Shown here: piece after piece, positions 57,890-64,000 of the stretch
Layout of the letters: every line of letters begins with the position of its first letter
Numbering within the stretch: position 1 is the stretch's first letter
NCBI GenBank assembly: GCA_003290165.1
Contig: QNQO01006225.1
Span: 558,001-622,000 of the forward strand
Direction: 5' to 3'
From: Berberis thunbergii
Taxonomy: Eukaryota; Streptophyta; Magnoliopsida; Ranunculales; Berberidaceae
Length of the DNA stretch: 64,000 nucleotides
The notes under the pieces: generated by a model
Databases searched by the model: none
Told to the model about the DNA's origin: nothing
The model's input: the letters and a program-made list of their open reading frames with translations, nothing else
Translations under genes and position numbers: made by a program

Positions 57890-59600
57890 GTCGCTACTGG
57901 AGGAAGTAAGGGAGGCAATGTTTAGTATTCCACGGGATAGTGCACCTAGGCCACACTTCACCAAATTGACATTTTTTTAACAGCCCCAAAACAGTAACAC
58001 TTTTGAGCTATAATAGTCCACCAAACAATTTTACACATTTTCACAAACAAATTGATACAATAATTATATCACCATGAAAAGTATGGTGCTACTTAAGTAA
58101 TACTATTCATGGTGATCCAATTTATTGTAACACTTATTTGTGTAGCTGTTTTTAATTTTTTTTACTAAAAATTGTTTGGTGGACTCTTATAGCTCAAAAG
58201 TGTTACTGTTTTGGGAATTGTTACAAAAATACCAGTTTGGTGTGGTGTCAGATGGATTCACCTCCGGTTTCTTTCAAATTTGTTGGGACATCGTTAAGAA
58301 TGATCCGTGGGAAACAGCACAACTGTTTTTCATGGGAAGAGGCTTGCGTGGCTCGTTTTCTACAAATTTTATATCCTTAATCTCTAAAGTGTAAGCGCCT
58401 AAGCTTTTTAATGATTTTAGGTCGATCAGCCTCTGAATGTCGCACATAAGGTGTTTAGTAAGATTTTTTGTAAGCAAATGACAGTGCTCCTACCTTACAT
58501 TATCTTTCAAGAACAGTGTGCTTTTGTGAGAGGTAGATTGATCTCAAAAAATATTGGTTTAGCTCAGGAAATGATTTGGTCTATTAGGAAGAATGCTTTT
58601 GGTGGAAATGTTATCCTTAACCTAGATATGGAGAAGGCATATGATAGAATCAAGTGAATCTTCTTGCTTGAGGTGCTTAAAAATTTCGGATTTGATAACA
58701 GGTTCTGTTTGATGATTTCCCATTGCATATCCCATTGTGGTTTTTTAGTTCTTATGCAGGGCTCATATATGGGTATTTTCGCTCTACCAAAGGGCTGAGA
58801 CAGGGGCCCCTCTATCGCCCGTTCTGTTTGTGATTGCGGTAGAGGATATTAATAGAGGATTTACGACTACTTTTATAGGGAGCAAATTGGGTATTATTAT
58901 ACCCTGTGTCGATGTAATATTGTCTCCCATTTACTCTAAGTGGATGAACATTGAGGTTTTTGAATGGGAAGAAGACTTCGATACAGGGTTGGTTGGATTT
59001 TCTTGCGAATTTTGCGTGGCTTCGAAGCAAAAAATTAACGCAGGTAAAAATTATTTTATCATGGCAGCAAATTCACCAAGGGAACGCATAAAACGTCTTC
59101 ATTTAAGTATCTCAGGGTTCCAACATAAAATGTCTTCATTTAAGTACTTGGATGTGCCAATTTATGAAGGTAAATGTAAGGAGAGATTCTTTGATGATTA
59201 AGTGGCTAAGATTACCAAGAGGATTGGCGGGTGGAAAGCTAATTTGTTATTTCTAGGGGGTCGTCCAGTGTTGGTGCACCATGTGTTGACCACTTTGCTT
59301 GTGTATACTTTGGTGTCTACTTGTGTCCCAAAGAAGGTTATTGATATTGTGCAGAGTCTCATTGCTAGCTTCTTTTGGGGGCATTGCGAAGGATGTTGCA
59401 AGAAAAAATGGGTGGCCTGGTCCAAGATTAGTTACCCAGTTAAGGAGAAAGGTTTGGCTATTAGGGATTTCTGGCTAGTTATGGGAGCATTCAGGCTCAA
59501 GGCTCTTTGGAGTTTACTGCATTCAAGGTCCCTTTGGGCAGTGTTCATGAGGCGCAAGTATTCATTGGATTTGGTTCTATTGATGGTATTTTAGGAGAAG
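57890..59600 (+). pseudogene. LINE reverse transcriptase, broken and MITE-interrupted
   Basis: LEEVREAMFSIPRDSAP (about 57896-57947) is split from DGFTSGFFQICWDIVKNDPW (58250-58310) by a MITE. Then GLRGSFSTNFISLISKV, CAFVRGRLISKNIGLAQEMI (about 58518-58577) and VILNLDMEKAYDRIK (58612-58657, motif A with the catalytic aspartate). The region where YADD should lie (about 58925-58950) reads YSKWMNIEVFEWEED, so motif C is destroyed. Afterwards KINAGKNYFIMAANS, SSFKYLDVPIYEGK, GGWKANLLFLGGRPVLVHHV and IASFFWG (59378) follow in normal LINE order. Confidence 0.83.
57950..58248. mobile_element. MITE inside the LINE RT domain
   Basis: Inverted repeats of about 75 bp: accccaaaacagtaacactt-type sequence (57990) mirrors aagtgttactgttttggg (58197-58214), and the outer ends cacttcaccaaattg and caccacaccaaactg (complement) match more loosely. 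The inner core is shared with 14632-14855. Removal rejoins the RT segments at the conserved APGPDGF position. The exact target duplication is not resolved. Confidence 0.78.
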
Positions 59601-60429
59601 AAAAAGACTTAGAAGTTTTTTTAAGAGATGTTGAAACAGAAGATATTTTGGTTAATAAGTCGGAATGGATAGTTGATAAGAGCCTAGACGTTAGCTTCTT
59701 TTATGAAAACTGGAGTGGGGTTGGTTTCTTCGTGCCCAACTCTCATAGTTTTAGGGTCTGGACAAATCTTGCTTCTTATGCGAGTAATGGGTTTGGGGAT
59801 CTACACCCTGATATGAGGGTGGAAACTATGTCAATTTATGAGTTGTGCCAGAAACAATCTGTTGGCGAGGGGGATAGTCGTGTCTTGCAACATACAAGTA
59901 GTTGGCGTGTTACTTATTTAGAATAAAGGGTTGAAGGATATGATTTTTGATCTGATATGGCACCATTTGCTTCCTCTGAATCATCCAAACATCTTTTTAT
60001 AGAAATTGAATTAGCATCGCGTGTCTAGCGTCATTTTGAACAAATATTTGAAGTTCACTTTCATTGCTCAGGCAAAGTCTATCCTATGCTTCAAGTTTGA
60101 TTTCTCTGAGTTGACAAGCATACTCAATTAAGAGTGTTCTATAGCCTCGCCCCCTATTTGCTTTATGGGAGATTTGGTTGCTGAAAAATCATAAGTTGTT
60201 TTAGAAGGGAGAATGGACTGCAATCTATGTGATTGTGCGTGTGTTAAAGTTGGTGTTGGAGTTGTTATGCCTAAGGTTAGGTCATTAGACCGCAATGGTA
60301 ATATTTCGGCCCTGAGTTTGAGACATGTTCAAGTGCAGAGAACATCTCATAGTATGCCATTTGTTGTGTATCGGGTTCACCCTCCGCCAAGATGGGTGTT
60401 CGTCCAGACAATCCTTTTGCTTCTAGGGG

Positions 60430-60730
60430 GTGTGGTCAGAGACGATATGGGTAGTGCATTCGTCTTATACATTTTTTTTGGGAGAGGTTCGAATAATAGG
60501 GCTGCCTATATTGGAGGGTATTCGATTGTGTAAGGAAGTTGGTGCTAAAAAAGTGATAATTCAGACATATTCTTTGTTGGCCAGAGAATGGTTTTATATA
60601 GTGTTCAAAGTCCGTTGGAGACTTGATTCTATTTGGAGAAATATCATAAGGGAATGTGCTAGCATCGATTGTAGGTGTGGTCATATTTTTCTAGAGGCTA
60701 ATTTAGTGGCAGATGCACTAGCCAATTAGC
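60430..60730 (+). pseudogene. LINE RNase H domain, broken
   Basis: Reads GGVVRDDMGSAFVLYIF, then FGRGSNNRAA (an altered form of the ...AE..A.. segment), KKVIIQTYSLLAREWFY (the D/E-S motif region, with D replaced), and FLEANLVADALAN, the C-terminal signature of plant RNase H (normally REAN..AD.LA). It lies where the RNase H of plant L1 elements follows the RT and zf-RVT region. Confidence 0.72.
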
Positions 60731-61625
60731 ATAGGTCGGAAAGGTTAGTAGGTCTTATGAGTTATGATGTGCGTGACTTGCCAAGTCATCCTAGAGCTTT
60801 ATTACGGTTGGATCAATGTCATGCTGCGTAAACTCGTTTGTCGAAGTAGTGTGGGGTTCGGTTATTAGTCAGAGAATGTTTTTTACAATTTATAGTTTGT
60901 GGCAATGTTTGACAGGGCTGGATTTATATTGGTAATATGTGTCAGTAGTTTGCCCAAATTTTTACAAAGTTTGTACAACCAAATTGCAATTGGTTGGTTG
61001 AAATATGTGTGGGGATTGAAAGAAAAGTTGGCCAACAGGAAATGCGGTTTAGTCTGTTGCGTTGAAATGTATTGCTCACCAAATAAAACGGTTTGTTTTT
61101 TAATGAGGGGCTGATTTTCTCCTATGTTTTGTTGCTCTGTGTTACAAAACAGAGTATGCCAAGGTGATGGTTGGAAGTGGCTGGTGTGCACAAGGAATTA
61201 TGCTGGTTGGTTGGGGGTGTTGTTTGGGTAGGGAACTTTGACGACTTCTAGCACAGGCGATGCGGTAGGCTACTCTGTTTTCCACTAAAATAGAGTGTTA
61301 TGGTCTAGTCATTGAGAATGTGTTATTGCGCGGTTTTGCAAAACATAATATTATTATGGTTTGTAGAAGAATGGAAGTCATGTGAATTGGTAGTGGTTAG
61401 TGTGTGCAAGAAGGAATGGTGGACGGTTGGTCTTGGGTGGTGTTTGGGCAGGGCACTTCAACGAATTATGGTGCAATTGCTTATTTAGTTTTTTTTGAGG
61501 TCTCTTATTCGGGTAAAGTCGTAAAGTACCCTCGATTGATGTAAATTTTGATAAGTAATATATAAAGGTTTGGTATACCATAGTCGCCCTCCCTCCCGAA
61601 GGTTTAATTAAAAGAAAAAAAGATT

Positions 61626-62631
61626 CCAATGATATTTATATTCAACATAGAAAACTAACATATAAAATCAACTAGGACATGTCAATTCGTGCTAAAAGTT
61701 CTTATTGATTTTAATTTGGCCTACTACTCACCATGTTGTTGTACGATTGGATGTGTCCAGTAGTTTTAAAAAATGAAAGTCAATACCCCAAGTTGAATGT
61801 GGAAAGGAATTTGCTTGGGTAAGTAAAACAATTTCCTTATTGAAATGGCACAATAGTTTTTAGGTGTATCATATATGGTGGTATTTGGATCCATGAGTAA
61901 AGGGTAGTTAGACAAATTAACAAGTTGATCATGAAGTATTTAAAGCTCTCAGTTCCAATTTTCCAAGTAATTGGTGTTTTTCTTTTTTTAATGCTAGTTT
62001 TGAATCAAATTTGAGATAGGGAGCTGAGGTGTGTATGCAGAACAAGGAACTAACAGTGTTTTGATTATTTTAGCTTGTGTTATCTGCCCATGTATTTGGA
62101 CAACATGGCTGGAGTTTATTCAGCAGAGCAGTGATGAAAATGTGTTACCATAACAAATGGAAGGAAGGTACTTTGGTTGGTGATTCTCTTTCAGTAATTT
62201 CTTTGTTGAATGGTTCTACTGACAATTTTTGTGAATGGTCATGGATACTTATCGTGGCTAGTATCCGTAGACTATGGAACTTATGTGGGAAAGATAAGTG
62301 GAAGTTCGAACATGTAAATAGAGAAAACAATATTGAAACACAAGTCTTAGTAAAATTTGGTTTTGAGCAAAGGATGGTAGATGGCTGTAAAATTTAAGTA
62401 TTTGGTTGAATTAATATGATACTTGCATTTTAAAATGGGGGATTGGGCTTAGAGTCCCTCAAACTCCTAATAAATCACCCTTTCATAATTTTACATTTGA
62501 AGTCCCTCGCAAATTAGAAAAAAATGTTTTTCAACTCGTTTGAGTTTCGTTCGAACTGAAATTTCAGGAAAATTATAGATTACCAATAAAAATGATATGG
62601 CATAGTTTTAGGCCGTTTTGACACCATTCCT
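61626..62631. other. Spacer with an isolated RNase H fragment
   Basis: Apart from the RNase H-like fragment at 62041-62397, no feature is supported. 62430-62620 resembles repeat DNA without identifiable ends. Confidence 0.5.
62041..62397 (+). pseudogene. Plant RNase H-type (RVT_3) fragment
   Basis: Open from 62077 to 62397. WKEGTLVGDSLSVISLLNGS carries the D-S motif of RVT_3 RNase H domains, and KWKFEHVNRENNIETQVLVK matches the usual ...W...HV.RE.N..AD.LA.. end. The N-terminal half with the first catalytic residues is missing. Such domains occur in LINEs and in stand-alone host copies; a LINE 3' fragment is more likely here. Confidence 0.6.
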
Positions 62632-64000
62632 CACTACACCAAAAGGCTTGATTAGCTACACGGAGATGGCCACGGCTCAAAACCGTTAGTTTATTTGCCA
62701 CGGCCCACAAACCGTGGCTAGATTGGCCAAGGGCCTAAAACCGTGGCTATAAAAAGAAATGCACCTGTGTAATTGCGAAAACACCTGTGTTACCATGGCT
62801 CGCATCCATTTCACGTTTTGGCGCGCCATTGCGAAAACACTTTCGCGGTCTTGCGAAAAAATTGGCGTTCCCACCTCCTTCCATTTTCATTTTAGGGTTT
62901 GTTAGAAAATCAAATAGTGATAGAGAGGAGCAGAGGAGAGTGTGAAGAGAAAGAATCGCTCCATTTTCGTTTCAAATCAGAGTGAGAGAGAGGAGCAGAG
63001 GAGAGTGTGAAGAGAAAGAAGAAGAAGTGAAAGAAAGCACAAAGTCAAGGTAATTTTTGCTTGTGAGATGATTTGTGTTATTTGGGTTTTTTTTTTTGCA
63101 CTTACTGTATTGAATCGATTCGTGATTGTTTGCGATTGTTGTGATTGTTTGATTGCACTTACTGTTATTTGGGTTGTTTGATGGTTTGCGATTCGTGATT
63201 GTTTGCGATTATTTGGGTAATTTTTGCACTTATTTGGGGTTTTTTTGCACTTACTGTACTGTGTGTTGTTATCGATATCGATCGATTTGAGATTCAATTC
63301 GATCTAGTTTCGATTCGTGATTTCTTGCTGACTAATGTTTGGTTTGGATTGCAGCATTGTTTTGTGTTTGTTGAATCAGTTCGTTTCAATATTTTAATTA
63401 GTCAATCACGTTTGTTTATAATCCGAAATTTATAAACCCTTTCAATATTTGAAATCGTTGGTAGCCATAGATTTATAATCCGTTTGTTTTGTTGTTGGTG
63501 TTGATTTCGTGTGTGGATATGTTTACGTTTTCGCTGCAATTTCTCTCTTTCGGGAACAAGAGAGTGGAAGAGGTTCTTCTTAAGGTAGGGTTTGTTAAGA
63601 AATTGGTAAATGTTTTCTTTGCAATAGAGAATTGATAAATTTTTGTCACACGATGAAGATGATTATATTTTCTTCAGTTTTTCCATTGTGATTTTCTTTT
63701 ACCCTTCTTAGAAAGTTTATTTCATGATTTTTAGAGAAAACATGTGGTTGAAGGTTATGATTTTATTCTACTTATGTATATTTCCTTCAAACAAACCCAG
63801 TCTAAGATTCAAACGAATAACTTTTTTTTTATATATTATCTACCAAATACAACAAAAAAAATTTAACGGCAGTGGGAGAAGCTAAGAAAAGATGTCGAAA
63901 ATTGGCTTACCTAAACATTTTTCCATCTTGAGTATTGGCGACTAAACATTTTTTCGATCTTGGAATATTGGGGAAGGGGGCACTCTAGCATTCCAGAAAC
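62632..64000 (+). mobile_element. CACTA (En/Spm) transposon, 5' part, continues past window
   Basis: The TIR begins CACTACACCAAAAGGC at 62632. Subterminal repeats of the type gccacgg...aaaccgtggc follow, in both orientations, to about 62750, as expected for CACTA ends. The likely promoter and leader follow, with a doubled GA-rich block (62924-62956 and 62987-63019) and gt-rich intron-like sequence starting at gtaatttttgc (63049) and ending at gattgcag (63354). No transposase domain is reached before the window ends. The 3-bp flank is CCT, to be matched at the far end. Confidence 0.82.

Larger units (their letters stand above)
55240..61625 (+). mobile_element. Nearly full-length but decayed L1-type LINE with RNase H
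   Basis: Order on the plus strand: ORF1 zinc-knuckle region (55277), ORF1 tail (to 56548), endonuclease (56585-57200), RT (57890-59200) interrupted by a MITE, thumb/connection and zf-RVT-side region (59200-59930), RNase H (60430-60730) and a 3' UTR with a ~250-bp imperfect direct repeat (about 61140-61470). The end is gtaaagtcgtaaagtaccct...ccctccctcccg followed by an A-rich tail (61610-61621). Stops and frameshifts throughout; the RT catalytic YADD is lost. Confidence 0.82.

Overview
The window is nuclear DNA of a flowering plant, most likely a eudicot. The evidence is one plant-type PPR-DYW gene and plant-specific transposon families (Athila- and Tat-type Ty3/gypsy elements, a TRIM, L1-type LINEs carrying RNase H, a tRNA-derived SINE, MULE, hAT and CACTA ends). 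I cannot name the species. Genes are very sparse: in 64 kb I support a single host gene, and almost everything else is transposon DNA, much of it nested.

Layout. 1-7.5 kb: decayed LINE fragments in both orientations, one split by a hAT-type MITE (6488-7184). 8.5-10.1 kb: a foldback MITE and two direct repeats with Helitron-like CTAG ends. 11.4-13.6 kb (minus): an At1g20230-like PPR-DYW gene, intact except for one apparent frameshift in a C-run. 13.9-14.9 kb: MITEs, one containing a SINE with a perfect 9-bp target duplication. 15.2-24.0 kb: a Tat-type gypsy element with 5-bp TSD, gag and protease, tandem-repeat arrays and a long antisense ORF, but no reverse transcriptase. 24.9-32.9 kb: a young Athila-type element with 1675-bp LTRs and an open 900-codon frame in which gag-protease runs directly into the integrase C-terminal tail. 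33.0-34.0 kb: a MULE-type element with 9-bp TSD. 34.8-40.6 kb: a second MULE-like element with internal tandem repeats, split by a 4458-bp TG...CA element that carries a WD40 gene fragment. 40.7-42.4 kb: a hAT-type MITE, then a TRIM inside a GC-rich foldback. 43.2-47.0 kb: a second Tat-type gag-protease element. 47.4-52.2 kb: a third gypsy element (minus) with gag, an Hsp90 fragment where pol should lie, and an antisense ORF. 54.0-62.4 kb: remnants of L1-type LINEs, one interrupted in the RT domain by a MITE. 62.6 kb to the end: the 5' part of a CACTA transposon.

How the pieces relate. None of the four gag-bearing LTR elements encodes a recognisable RT, RNase H or integrase core, so each would depend on a partner element elsewhere. 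Two LTR-type insertions carry pieces of host genes (Hsp90, WD40). Two of the gypsy elements carry an antisense ORF of the same family. These are the most interesting features here. I found no evidence for a defence system, CRISPR array, biosynthetic cluster or other wholly new system. All domain calls were made by eye, without database searches.
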